Source of the DNA: CAZFJG01 sp964410915
GTDB lineage: Bacteria; Synergistota; Synergistia; Synergistales; JAFGMB01
Assembly (NCBI GenBank): GCA_964410915.1
Contig: CAYPIU010000029.1
Span: forward strand, 1 to 22,005
Direction: 5' to 3'
DNA: 22,005 nt
Positions 7,473-15,344 of this stretch are shown piece after piece. Position 1 is the first letter of the stretch. Each line of letters opens with the position of its first letter. The translations under genes and the position numbers were made by a program. The notes under the pieces are model-generated. The model was not told where the DNA came from, made no database searches, and saw only the letters and a program-made list of their open reading frames with translations.

Positions 7473-8255
7473 TCCCTGTGCGGAACTCTCTATTCTTTCA
7501 GGAAAAGAATAGACATTCATGCGCCCCTCCCTTGCAAAGCCAACCAGGGTTATTCCCTGTCTGATAGCTGTTTCTACTCCTGAAGCTGTTGCCGCAGAAA
7601 CGCTTACAAGCATGGGGATACCGGCTCCGGCTGCTTTTTGAACCATATCTGATGGAAGTCTTCCTGACACAGCGAGAAAGCAGTTTACCATCTTTAACCC
7701 CTGCATCAAGGCCCATCCTACAGCCTTGTCCATTGTATTGTGACGCCCGATATCCTCGACCGTAAACAGTACCTCTCCACTGCTGGATATCAGGGTTGCA
7801 ACATGTGCATTTCCGGTCCTTTTATAAACATCGGCTTCCCGCAGTCGCTGAACTGAAGAAAAGATCACCCCTGCATCTACTTTCCACTGAACCGGCAAAA
7901 AGTTACACTTTTCCTGTGAAGGATCTCTCGGGTGCTTTAAAACGGCGGAGCCCGTATTTATGTGCCTGTTGTCAGGGGACGAGCCATGCCTGGAAACTGC
8001 TCTGCTTACGACTACCCTGCGACCTGTGAGCTGAAGATCTTCAACATCTTCCATAGAATTGATCATCTTGCGACATGCGAGATAACCAAGTGCCCAGATC
8101 TTTTCATTGCCACATGAAAGGATGACAGAAGCTTCTCTGTTTCCATCAACTTCAAGTTCAACAGAATTTTCTTCCAGCAGCTCATCTTTTATGTTTTCAG
8201 CTTTCCCTGAACTGTATAACCTCAGGATATCCATTTTCTTGATGTAATTTTCCAA
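7467..8255 (-). CDS. fdhD: Formate dehydrogenase accessory sulfurtransferase FdhD
   Basis: FdhD passes sulfur from IscS-type desulfurases to the bis-MGD cofactor and is required for active formate dehydrogenase. The 262-residue protein shows the C-terminal family blocks FTVEDIGRHNTMDK (164-177), SGRLPSDMVQKAAGAGIP (197-214) and TLVGFAREGRMNVYS (236-250). The CGxCG-type motif that normally lies near residue 105-125 is absent: the only cysteines are 48, 61, 117 and 192. The TTG start is preceded by AAGGAGG with 7-nt spacing; an internal ATG at codon 8 is the alternative. The gene is convergent with mobA and divergent from the second hndA, so it has its own promoter. It is the only - strand gene between the two redox operons. 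Confidence 0.9.
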   Translation of the reverse strand: MENYIKKMDILRLYSSGKAENIKDELLEENSVELEVDGNREASVILSCGNEKIWALGYLACRKMINSMEDVEDLQLTGRRVVVSRAVSRHGSSPDNRHINTGSAVLKHPRDPSQEKCNFLPVQWKVDAGVIFSSVQRLREADVYKRTGNAHVATLISSSGEVLFTVEDIGRHNTMDKAVGWALMQGLKMVNCFLAVSGRLPSDMVQKAAGAGIPMLVSVSAATASGVETAIRQGITLVGFAREGRMNVYSFPERIESSAQGS

Positions 8256-8646
8256 TTCTCAACCTCCTTTATAGGCCTGGAAAGATTTACACTTATACCA
8301 GAAGCTTTAAAAACTATTATATAATTCAAAAAATACTGAATACCGCAGCCACCCATGAATATTCGATCAATTTAAGAATGACCGCAATAATATAATGCAA
8401 ATATGGATCTTGTATAATATATTCAGGTTGAGAATATAACTGCCGCATGATAGTATTTCCAGAAGTATAAAAATCCGTTATAAAGAAATACACAATCCTG
8501 ACAGGAGTCATCTTTCCTTACAGAATAACTTTTTTCATTTAAATGTCCAAGTATTCAAGCCGGCCAACATCAAGGATATCAATTCTGGGGGAACTACTTT
8601 ATGCAAGTAAAAGTGAAAATACTCACTATACTTTAAACACAATGTC
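8256..8646. other. 391-bp divergent intergenic region between fdhD and the hydrogenase operon
   Basis: AT-rich and non-coding, it must carry promoters for fdhD (-) and hndA copy 2 (+). A weak fdhD -10 (TATAAT on the - strand, 8316-8321) is visible without a good -35. Several TATAAT strings (8391-8396, 8413-8418) occur on the + strand without convincing -35 boxes. An inverted repeat TATATTC/GAATATA spans 8418-8438 around a 7-nt spacer and could be an operator. I find no tRNA or reading frame. Confidence 0.5.
8498..8526 (+). promoter_or_regulatory. Candidate promoter for the hydrogenase operon
   Basis: CTGACA (8498-8503), a 17-bp spacer and CAGAAT (8521-8526) match the sigma-70 consensus at 5/6 and 4/6 positions. 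This would give a leader of about 130 nt before hndA copy 2. A second possible -10, TATACT at 8627-8632, has no good -35. The choice is tentative. Confidence 0.35.
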
Positions 8647-8661
8647 TCGAGGAGGGAAATT

Positions 8662-9132
8662 ATGGCGTACTCTAAGGAACAGGTGGCGGACAGGACCAGG
8701 GAAATTGTTGCCCCCTGGAAGGCAAAGCAGGGTGGATTGATCCCTATTCTGCAGGAAGTTCAGAATTTTTTCGGTTATCTTCCTGAGGAAGCAATGAGAA
8801 CCATTTCCAGAGAACTCAAGATCGCAACGGCAGAGATCTACGGAGTAGCAACATTCTACGCTCAGTTCCATCTCAAACCCAGAGGGAAATATATCATCAG
8901 GGTTTGTCGTGGAACGGCTTGCCATGTCAGAGGGAGCCTGAAGATCCTTGAAAAGGTAAAGGATATTACAGGCATCGGAGAGAATGAGACTACGGATGAC
9001 CTGAGATTTACTATCGAACCTGTCGCCTGTCTGGGAGCATGCGGACTTGCCCCGGTAATGATGGTCAACGATCAGACATTCGGCAGACTGACCCCTGACA
9101 AGATACAGGGTGTACTTGACCAGTTCGCGTAA
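8662..9132 (+). CDS. hndA: NuoE-like [2Fe-2S] diaphorase subunit, copy 2 (HndA/HydC type)
   Basis: Identical in DNA and protein to the gene at 408-878, with the same four cluster ligands Cys82/87/123/127 and the same ribosome binding site. Here it opens the hydrogenase operon, so the same subunit serves the [NiFe] enzyme as the HydC equivalent. The sequence immediately upstream of the Shine-Dalgarno differs completely from copy 1, so the two copies are probably controlled by different promoters. Because the proteins are identical, subunits made from either operon should be interchangeable. Confidence 0.95.
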   Translation: MAYSKEQVADRTREIVAPWKAKQGGLIPILQEVQNFFGYLPEEAMRTISRELKIATAEIYGVATFYAQFHLKPRGKYIIRVCRGTACHVRGSLKILEKVKDITGIGENETTDDLRFTIEPVACLGACGLAPVMMVNDQTFGRLTPDKIQGVLDQFA

Positions 9133-9144
9133 GGAGGATGGGCA

Positions 9145-9519
9145 ATGGCTAATAAAATTAAAAACCTTAGTGACCTGAGGAAGATCAAGGAATCATGCGC
9201 AGACCTTACCTCAACAAGGACCACCGATAACAAGACGATCGTCATCGGTATGGGGACCTGCGGTATCGCTGCAGGAGCCAGAGAGATCATGAACGAGGTG
9301 ATCAACGAACTCCAGAAGAGGGGTATCAGCGACGTTGCTGTCCAGACTACCGGATGTATCGGAATGTGCCAGAGAGAACCTCTTTTAGATGTAATAATAC
9401 CCGGCAAAGAACGTATAACCTATGGTAACGTCTCGAAAGAAGACGTACAGAGGATTATCGCCGAACACGTTGTCAACGGCAGGATCGTTCAGGATCTCGC
9501 TATTGGCAGGGCTGATTAA
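9145..9519 (+). CDS. hndB: Stand-alone thioredoxin-like [2Fe-2S] ferredoxin subunit, copy 2 (HndB type)
   Basis: Identical to the gene at 891-1265. In FeFe Hnd-type hydrogenases an HndB subunit sits between the NuoE and NuoF subunits. The characterised [NiFe] HydABCSL enzyme is named for five subunits and has no letter for this protein, so an HndB gene in a [NiFe] operon is worth noting. The cysteine pattern (18, 39, 71, 75) leaves the ligand set of any cluster uncertain. Confidence 0.85.
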   Translation: MANKIKNLSDLRKIKESCADLTSTRTTDNKTIVIGMGTCGIAAGAREIMNEVINELQKRGISDVAVQTTGCIGMCQREPLLDVIIPGKERITYGNVSKEDVQRIIAEHVVNGRIVQDLAIGRAD

Positions 9520-9533
9520 GGAGGGAACTATCA

Positions 9534-11324
9534 ATGCCTATTTACAGATCCCATGTCCTCGTTTGCGGCGGTACAGGCTGTGCCTCAAGCGGCTCTAATG
9601 AGGTTATGGACACTTTTAAAGAAGAAATAAGTTCCCTGGGCCTGGAAGAAGAGGTACTTGTAGTACCTACGGGCTGTCACGGAATGTGCGAAATGGGCCC
9701 TATCGTGGTGGTCTATCCCGAAGGAACATTCTACTGCAGGGTAACACCTGAAGATGTAAAAGAGATCGCGGAGGAACACCTCTACAAAGGCAGGGTCGTA
9801 GAGAGGCTTCTCTACCAGGCAGAGGAAGCTCCAAGTATTCCCAATTACAAGGAAATTCCTTTTTACGGCAAACAGGAGCGAGTAGCCCTTTCAAACTGCG
9901 GTTATATAAATCCCGATAATATCGAGGAATATATCGCAAGGGATGGATATGCAGGACTTGCAAAGGTCCTGACGGAGATGAAACCTGAGGACGTCATAGA
10001 GGAAATAAAGACCTCGGGCCTCCGCGGCCGCGGAGGCGGCGGATTCCCCACAGGACTCAAGTGGAGCTTCTGCGCAAGAGCACAGGGCGACCTCAAATAT
10101 ATCATCTGCAATGCGGACGAGGGAGACCCGGGTGCTTTCATGGACCGTTCGATACTTGAAGGAGACCCCCATACTGTCCTTGAAGGAATGCTTATAGGTG
10201 CATATGCAATGGGTGCAAGCGAAGGTTATATATACTGCCGCGCTGAATATCCCCTCGCAATAAAGAGACTCAAGAACGCAATAAAACAGGCTGAAGAATA
10301 CGGACTCATGGGTGAAGATATCATGGGAAGCGGGTTCTCCCTTCACCTCCACGTCAAGGAAGGCGCTGGAGCCTTTGTCTGCGGAGAAGAGACCGCCCTT
10401 ATGGCATCAATAGAAGGCCGCAGGGGAATGCCAAGACCCCGTCCCCCATTCCCGGCCAACAAGGGGCTCTGGGACAAACCTACCAATATAAATAACGTGG
10501 AGACCTGGGCCAATGTGCCTCATATAATCAGAAGAGGCGGATCATGGTTCGCATCCATGGGTACTGAAAAATCCAAGGGGACGAAAGTTTTCGCCCTCAC
10601 GGGTAAAGTAAACCACACCGGGCTTGTAGAAGTGCCAATGGGAATAACCCTTAGAGAGATAGTTTTCGACATTGGCGGAGGCATACTTAACGGCAAAAAG
10701 TTCAAGGCTGTACAGATCGGCGGCCCTTCAGGAGGCTGTCTTACCGAGGAACATCTTGACCTTCCTGTCAGTTATGAATCTCTGGCCGAGGTCGGGGCTA
10801 TTATGGGCTCAGGCGGACTTGTGGTAATGGATGAGGACAACTGCATGATAGATGTCGCTAAGTTCTTCCTCGAGTTCACACAGAAGGAATCCTGCGGCAA
10901 ATGTTCTCCCTGCAGGGAAGGTACAAAACAGATGCTCCTGCTTCTAAACAAAATATCCGATGGCAACGGAACCATGGAAGACCTTCAGACCCTTGAAGAC
11001 CTGGCAAGGATGGTCAAGGATATGTCCCTCTGCGGACTTGGTCAAACCGCTCCAAACCCAATATTGACGACCCTCAGATATTTCAGGGATGAGTATGTTG
11101 CTCATATAAAGGACAAAAAATGTTTTGCAGGAGTCTGCACAAAACTGGTGAGTTACACCATAGATCCTGAAAAATGTAAGAAATGCGGACTCTGTGCTAA
11201 AAACTGCCCGGTCAATTGTATTAGCGGCGACAGACAGACTCCGTACTTCATTGATCAGGAAGCCTGCATCAAGTGTGGCAATTGCTACGAAAAATGCCCC
11301 TTCGGTGCTATAGATAAAGAATAG
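9534..11324 (+). CDS. hndC: NuoF-like NAD(P)H/FMN Fe-S subunit of the hydrogenase, copy 2
   Basis: This 596-residue HydB/HndC-type flavoprotein is identical to copy 1 through residue 438, so nucleotide and FMN sites, and hence coenzyme preference, must be the same. From residue 439 it diverges: the [4Fe-4S] site reads SCGKCSPC, and the C-terminal 2x[4Fe-4S] domain reads CKKCGLCAKNCP and CIKCGNCYEKCP. All cluster cysteines are kept. The tail probably adapts the subunit to the NuoG-like protein encoded 19 bp downstream. The protein receives or donates electrons to NAD(P) and is the likely site of FMN-based bifurcation. Cytosolic; no membrane segments. Confidence 0.95.
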   Translation: MPIYRSHVLVCGGTGCASSGSNEVMDTFKEEISSLGLEEEVLVVPTGCHGMCEMGPIVVVYPEGTFYCRVTPEDVKEIAEEHLYKGRVVERLLYQAEEAPSIPNYKEIPFYGKQERVALSNCGYINPDNIEEYIARDGYAGLAKVLTEMKPEDVIEEIKTSGLRGRGGGGFPTGLKWSFCARAQGDLKYIICNADEGDPGAFMDRSILEGDPHTVLEGMLIGAYAMGASEGYIYCRAEYPLAIKRLKNAIKQAEEYGLMGEDIMGSGFSLHLHVKEGAGAFVCGEETALMASIEGRRGMPRPRPPFPANKGLWDKPTNINNVETWANVPHIIRRGGSWFASMGTEKSKGTKVFALTGKVNHTGLVEVPMGITLREIVFDIGGGILNGKKFKAVQIGGPSGGCLTEEHLDLPVSYESLAEVGAIMGSGGLVVMDEDNCMIDVAKFFLEFTQKESCGKCSPCREGTKQMLLLLNKISDGNGTMEDLQTLEDLARMVKDMSLCGLGQTAPNPILTTLRYFRDEYVAHIKDKKCFAGVCTKLVSYTIDPEKCKKCGLCAKNCPVNCISGDRQTPYFIDQEACIKCGNCYEKCPFGAIDKE

Positions 11325-11343
11325 GGCAAGGGGAGGTTTAAAG

Positions 11344-13332
11344 ATGAGCGAGATCACATTGACAATAGACGGTAAAGAATGTAAAGGCAATGCCGGGGAT
11401 ACTATCCTTCAGGTTGCTCAGAAACATGATATATACATCCCCACCCTCTGTTACCTCGAGGGTCTGAGCCCTATGGGTTCATGCCGAATGTGTGTAGTTG
11501 AAGTAGAAGGCAGCAATAAACTTCTTACATCATGCACTACACCTGCACAGGATGGTATGGTCGTATTCTCCAAAACTGAAAAACTTTTTAACTACAGGAA
11601 GCAGATCCTTGAACTGCTTTTTGCTGGAAGGAACCATTTCTGCATGTTCTGCTCCCAGAGTGGGGACTGTGAACTGCAGCGGCTGGCTATTGAGCATGGT
11701 ATGGACAGTGTCAGGTATCCCTATCTTTACCATGATTTCGATAACGACGCTACCTCGGAACACCTTCAGATGGATCATAACAGATGTATCCTCTGTGGCA
11801 GATGTATCCGTGTGTGCGCAGAAAAAGTCGGAGCCCATACCCTTGACCTCGAGCAGAGAGGCTGGAACGCAAAAGTCATTTCCGACCTTGGCGAAATGCT
11901 TGGCAACAGCGAAACCTGCGTTAGCTGTGGAGCCTGCGCCCAGGTCTGCCCAACCGGAACGATAACATTGAGAGAATTTGTCTACAGGGGCAGAAGAAAT
12001 GACTGCGACGAAGTGGTCGAAAGTATTTGTCCTCTTTGTTCCATGGGCTGTGAAATAAAGGGTTATGTAAGAACTGGAAGCCTTGCAAGAGTTGAAGGTT
12101 CCAACCTTGAAGGCCCCGACGGGGGACAGCTTTGCCATAAAGGCAGATGGTGGCTTCCAGAATCAACAGAAAGAGAACGTGTCTCTGTTCCAATGATAAG
12201 AGAAGGCTCCACTTTCAGGGAAGCTTCCTGGGAAGAAGCACTTGAACTTGCAGCTGGAAAACTCAAGGCTGCCAACAGCAAAGGAAGAGCGGGTGCTATC
12301 GTGTCAGGTATGTCCACTGACGAGGAACTGACAATGTTGAACTCTGTATTCAAGAGTTCAATGAACATGGAATACATGGACTGTTTTTCCGGTAACGTAC
12401 TGAGAGGTTTCAAGAAAGGATTCAAACCCTTTACAGAACAGGGCATTCGTCCTTTCACTGCTGCCCATAACATTCTTGAAAGTGATCTGGTCCTTACCCT
12501 GGAAGCTGATCCTCAGGAAGAAGCACCGGTTTCTGCAAGTTATGTCAGGGTCAACACAGTAAGGAACGGCGGCAAACTGGCCAATATATCAACAGGCGGA
12601 ACTCCGTTCAAGGGTATAACGGACGTTGATCTGAACATTGGATCCGAAGATGTACTGGATCTTTTGACAAAGCTTGTCGAGGCCGTTAAAACCGGCAAAT
12701 CAGAAACTCTCGAAAATGCTGACGCGGAAAGACTGGCCATTATGCTCAAGGATGCTGAAAAACCTGTAATAGTACTCGGCGGGCAACTGGCAGATGATGC
12801 CAGGAAAGTCACTCAGGCTGTCAATCTTGCAATAGTTTCCGGCGGTACCTTTGATGACGGTATAGCAACTGTTCCAATGGTAAGAAGCGGTAACAGTCTT
12901 GCTGCACTGAACACAGTGGTCAGCGACGAGCCATGGGTCAACGAAGTTGATCTTGACTGCCTCTTCGTATCATCCACCGGACTTGTTCCAGAGACGCCAG
13001 AATCACTTGAAGCCATGAGCATGTCACGTTTCTGTATAATTCAAACACCATACATGGTCAATCCCCTGGTGAACATGGCCGATGTTCTTCTCCCTGCCCC
13101 GGCATGGTATGAGAGAAGCGGCCATTTCTGCACTCTTGAGGGAGAAAGAAGAAAGATCAATGTCATAGTTCCACCCAAAACTGAACTAAAAGGACTTTCT
13201 GAAATATTCGGAACTATCACTGAAAAGATGGGACTTCCAATGAACAGTTCCGACGTGCGGCCATGTGAAAATATCTATACAAGCAAGGTCTCACCTGACA
13301 AGGCCCGTACGGCCGTATTGGAGGAGGTGTAG
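11344..13332 (+). CDS. NuoG-like Fe-S subunit of bifurcating [NiFe] hydrogenase (HydA-like, no Mo or H-cluster site)
   Basis: The 662-residue protein carries the electron wire between the flavin subunit and the [NiFe] dimer. Fe-S sites: [2Fe-2S] Cys36/47/50/64; His98 with Cys100/103/109; [4Fe-4S] motifs at 148-158 and 192-202; and CPLCSMGC (229-236) plus Cys264. Residues 270-662 keep a shrunken molybdopterin-oxidoreductase fold. The segment matching the FdhA active site reads MDCFSGNVLRG, without the Sec/Cys metal ligand, as in NuoG of complex I. There are no H-cluster motifs, so it is not an [FeFe] hydrogenase. The start follows GGGGAGG. It is paralogous to the N-terminal half of FdhA, with the same spacing from the start codon to the first Cys. 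It corresponds to HydA of HydABCSL. Confidence 0.9.
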   Translation: MSEITLTIDGKECKGNAGDTILQVAQKHDIYIPTLCYLEGLSPMGSCRMCVVEVEGSNKLLTSCTTPAQDGMVVFSKTEKLFNYRKQILELLFAGRNHFCMFCSQSGDCELQRLAIEHGMDSVRYPYLYHDFDNDATSEHLQMDHNRCILCGRCIRVCAEKVGAHTLDLEQRGWNAKVISDLGEMLGNSETCVSCGACAQVCPTGTITLREFVYRGRRNDCDEVVESICPLCSMGCEIKGYVRTGSLARVEGSNLEGPDGGQLCHKGRWWLPESTERERVSVPMIREGSTFREASWEEALELAAGKLKAANSKGRAGAIVSGMSTDEELTMLNSVFKSSMNMEYMDCFSGNVLRGFKKGFKPFTEQGIRPFTAAHNILESDLVLTLEADPQEEAPVSASYVRVNTVRNGGKLANISTGGTPFKGITDVDLNIGSEDVLDLLTKLVEAVKTGKSETLENADAERLAIMLKDAEKPVIVLGGQLADDARKVTQAVNLAIVSGGTFDDGIATVPMVRSGNSLAALNTVVSDEPWVNEVDLDCLFVSSTGLVPETPESLEAMSMSRFCIIQTPYMVNPLVNMADVLLPAPAWYERSGHFCTLEGERRKINVIVPPKTELKGLSEIFGTITEKMGLPMNSSDVRPCENIYTSKVSPDKARTAVLEEV

Positions 13333-13335
13333 GAT

Positions 13336-13875
13336 ATGTCCAAACCCAAAGTAGCAACTGTCTGGCTTGAAGCCTGTGCCGGATGTCATATGTCTTTCCT
13401 GGACATCGATGAAAGGATCGTTGATCTGCTTGACAAAGTAGAACTGACATCGACACCGATAACTGATTTCAAGGAGATCCCCAAGGTGGACGTAGGGGTT
13501 ATATCAGGAGCACTTGGCAATGATGAAGAAGTAGAGATCGCCGAAAAGATGAGAGAACAGTGCAAGATCCTGATCGGATGGGGAGACTGTGCAGTATTCG
13601 GCGGTATTAACAGCATGCGGAACTTTATGAAACCGGAAGATGTCCTCAGGGAAGCCTATACGGATACTGTAAGCACAGTAAATCCTGAAGGCGTTATCCC
13701 GGGGGAAAATATTCCCCACCTTCTGGAAAAAGCTGTCCCTGTGGACTATAAAGTAAAAGTCGACGTTTATATTCCCGGTTGTCCTCCAGACGCAGACACT
13801 ATCCTTTATGTGTTCGAGGAGATACTGCAGGGCAGGATTCCGAAGGTACCTTCTGATATGATGCGGTACGACTAG
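13336..13875 (+). CDS. hydS: [NiFe] hydrogenase small subunit, cytosolic group 3 type
   Basis: This 179-residue protein is the electron-transfer subunit that contacts the large subunit. It has only the proximal [4Fe-4S] cluster: Cys14 and Cys17 (EACAGCHMSF), Cys85 (GWGDC) and Cys149 (PGCPPD). The short length, one cluster and no Tat signal or C-terminal anchor place it with the soluble HoxY/HydS-type small subunits of group 3 bidirectional enzymes. GAGGAGGT precedes the ATG. The gene starts 3 bp after the NuoG-like gene and ends 12 bp before the large subunit gene, so translation is likely coupled. Confidence 0.93.
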   Translation: MSKPKVATVWLEACAGCHMSFLDIDERIVDLLDKVELTSTPITDFKEIPKVDVGVISGALGNDEEVEIAEKMREQCKILIGWGDCAVFGGINSMRNFMKPEDVLREAYTDTVSTVNPEGVIPGENIPHLLEKAVPVDYKVKVDVYIPGCPPDADTILYVFEEILQGRIPKVPSDMMRYD

Positions 13876-13887
13876 GAGGAGAAAAAA

Positions 13888-15321
13888 ATGGCAGACAAGA
13901 ACGGCAAAACAATTGAAATAAATCCAATCACCAGGATAGAAGGTCACGGAAAGATAACCGTAAACCTGAAAGATGATGGTTCTGTAGAAAATGCAAGATT
14001 CCATGTGACCCAGTTCAGGGGATTCGAAGTCTTCTCCAAAGGCAGGGATTTCCGCGAGATGCCCGTGATCACACCAAGGATCTGCGGAATATGCCCGGTA
14101 AGCCACCATCTTGCATCAGCCAAGGCCTGTGATGCAATAATGGGAGTGAAGGTAACCCCAACGGCACACAAACTGAGAGAACTCATGCATATGGGGCAGA
14201 TCATACAGTCACACGCCCTGAGCTTCTTCCATCTTTCAAGCCCGGATATCCTTTTCGGTTTTGATGCCGATCCGGCTATCAGGAACATTGCCGGAGTGGC
14301 CCAGAAACATCCCGATCTGGCTCTTCTCGGGATCGGAATGAGAAAATATGGGCAGGAGATAATAAAGACACTTGGCTCCAAGAAGGTCCACCCCTGGCAC
14401 AGTATCCCCGGCGGTGTGAACCGAAGTGTTACCGAAACTGAAAAAGACCTGATGCTCGAGGGGATCCCAAGCCTCAAGGCAAAACTGAAAGAAACTATTG
14501 AGCTTGTGAAGAACTACCTGGATGAACATGATGAACAGGCAAGGACTTTCGCCTCTTTTGACGGTTCATACATGGGGCTTGTCAAGAATGGCAACCTTGA
14601 ACTCTTTGATGGAGATATTCGGATCAAGGGGCCAAGAGGCAGGATAATGGATCAGTTCAAAGACAAGGATTACTACAAATATATTGGGGAACATGTGGAA
14701 AAGTGGAGCTATCTGAAATTCCCCTTCTACAGGAACCTTGGATTCCCGCACGGATCATACAGGGTAGGTCCGCTGGGAAGAGTCAATGCCTGTGACGATA
14801 TCTCAACACCTGAAGCTTCCGCGGAACTGAAGAAATTCCGCAGCAGAACCTCAGATGGAATGGTCCACTACACACTTTACTACCATTATGCCAGGCTTCT
14901 GGAGATCCTTTACGCCTTTGAAAGAACCGAGGAACTCCTCAATGACAGCGACATTACAGGATCAGACCTTAGAGTTACCTCAAGGGATATCCTTCCCGAA
15001 GGTATCGGTGTCATAGAGGCACCAAGAGGTACCCTGATCCATCATTACGAGGTAAACGACAAGGGCGCCATCGAAAAAGTCAACCTTATCGTTGCCACTG
15101 GCCATAATAACTACGCCATGAACAAGGGCGTTGAGATGGTAGCCATGGAAAACATAAAAGGTGAAAACGTTGATGAAGGTGTCCTCAACAGTATGGAACA
15201 TGTTATCCGCTGTTACGATCCCTGCCTTTCATGTTCCACCCACGCAGTTGGCAAAATGCCTCTTTCTGTTTCTATATATAATGCAGAGGGGTATAACATC
15301 AAAACAATTGAAAAACATTAA
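13888..15321 (+). CDS. hydL: [NiFe] hydrogenase large (catalytic) subunit, group 3 type
   Basis: This 477-residue subunit houses the NiFe(CN)2CO site where H2 is split or made. The N-terminal ligand motif is RICGICPVSHH (65-74; Cys66, Cys69) and the C-terminal one is DPCLSCSTH (Cys446, Cys449, His452). About 25 residues after His452 form the removable C-terminal extension, so maturation needs a protease, and one is encoded next. INPITRIEGHGKI near the start is also typical. AGGAGG precedes the ATG. Composition and neighbours fit a group 3c/3d-like or HydL enzyme; the exact subgroup needs a tree. Cytosolic. Hyp maturation genes are not in the window. Confidence 0.95.
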   Translation: MADKNGKTIEINPITRIEGHGKITVNLKDDGSVENARFHVTQFRGFEVFSKGRDFREMPVITPRICGICPVSHHLASAKACDAIMGVKVTPTAHKLRELMHMGQIIQSHALSFFHLSSPDILFGFDADPAIRNIAGVAQKHPDLALLGIGMRKYGQEIIKTLGSKKVHPWHSIPGGVNRSVTETEKDLMLEGIPSLKAKLKETIELVKNYLDEHDEQARTFASFDGSYMGLVKNGNLELFDGDIRIKGPRGRIMDQFKDKDYYKYIGEHVEKWSYLKFPFYRNLGFPHGSYRVGPLGRVNACDDISTPEASAELKKFRSRTSDGMVHYTLYYHYARLLEILYAFERTEELLNDSDITGSDLRVTSRDILPEGIGVIEAPRGTLIHHYEVNDKGAIEKVNLIVATGHNNYAMNKGVEMVAMENIKGENVDEGVLNSMEHVIRCYDPCLSCSTHAVGKMPLSVSIYNAEGYNIKTIEKH

Positions 15322-15344
15322 AGCTCTATAAAGAAAAACATTAT

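Larger units (their letters stand above)
8647..10884 (+). repeat. Long direct repeat, copy 2 (exact 8647-10847, near-identical to about 10884)
   Basis: Second copy of the unit at 393-2593, same orientation, offset 8254. It covers the ribosome binding site and all of hndA, all of hndB and the first 438 codons of hndC. Unique sequence on both sides, and clear divergence in the rest of hndC, show two genuine loci rather than one locus read twice. Confidence 0.95.

Noticed and set aside
8256..8646. tRNA-Sec or other RNA gene in the divergent intergenic region
   Set aside because: I find no cloverleaf-like pairing or CCA end; the region is AT-rich throughout.
393..10884. Assembly artefact duplicating one locus
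   Set aside because: Flanks are unique on both sides, and the rest of hndC and the downstream genes differ between copies. Long reads would still be the proper test.
393..10884. Composite transposon or insertion sequence explaining the duplication
   Set aside because: The repeats carry only redox subunit genes; there is no transposase, terminal inverted repeat or target-site duplication at their edges.
11344..13332. [FeFe] hydrogenase catalytic subunit (HndD/HydA)
   Set aside because: N-terminal Fe-S motifs match, but no H-cluster cysteine motifs are present, and separate [NiFe] subunits follow.
408..15321. Respiratory complex I (NuoEFG) or a membrane-bound formate hydrogenlyase
   Set aside because: There are no membrane subunits and no NuoBCDHI-type genes; the small hydrogenase subunit has no Tat signal, and HndB-type ferredoxins point to soluble Hnd/Hyd enzymes.
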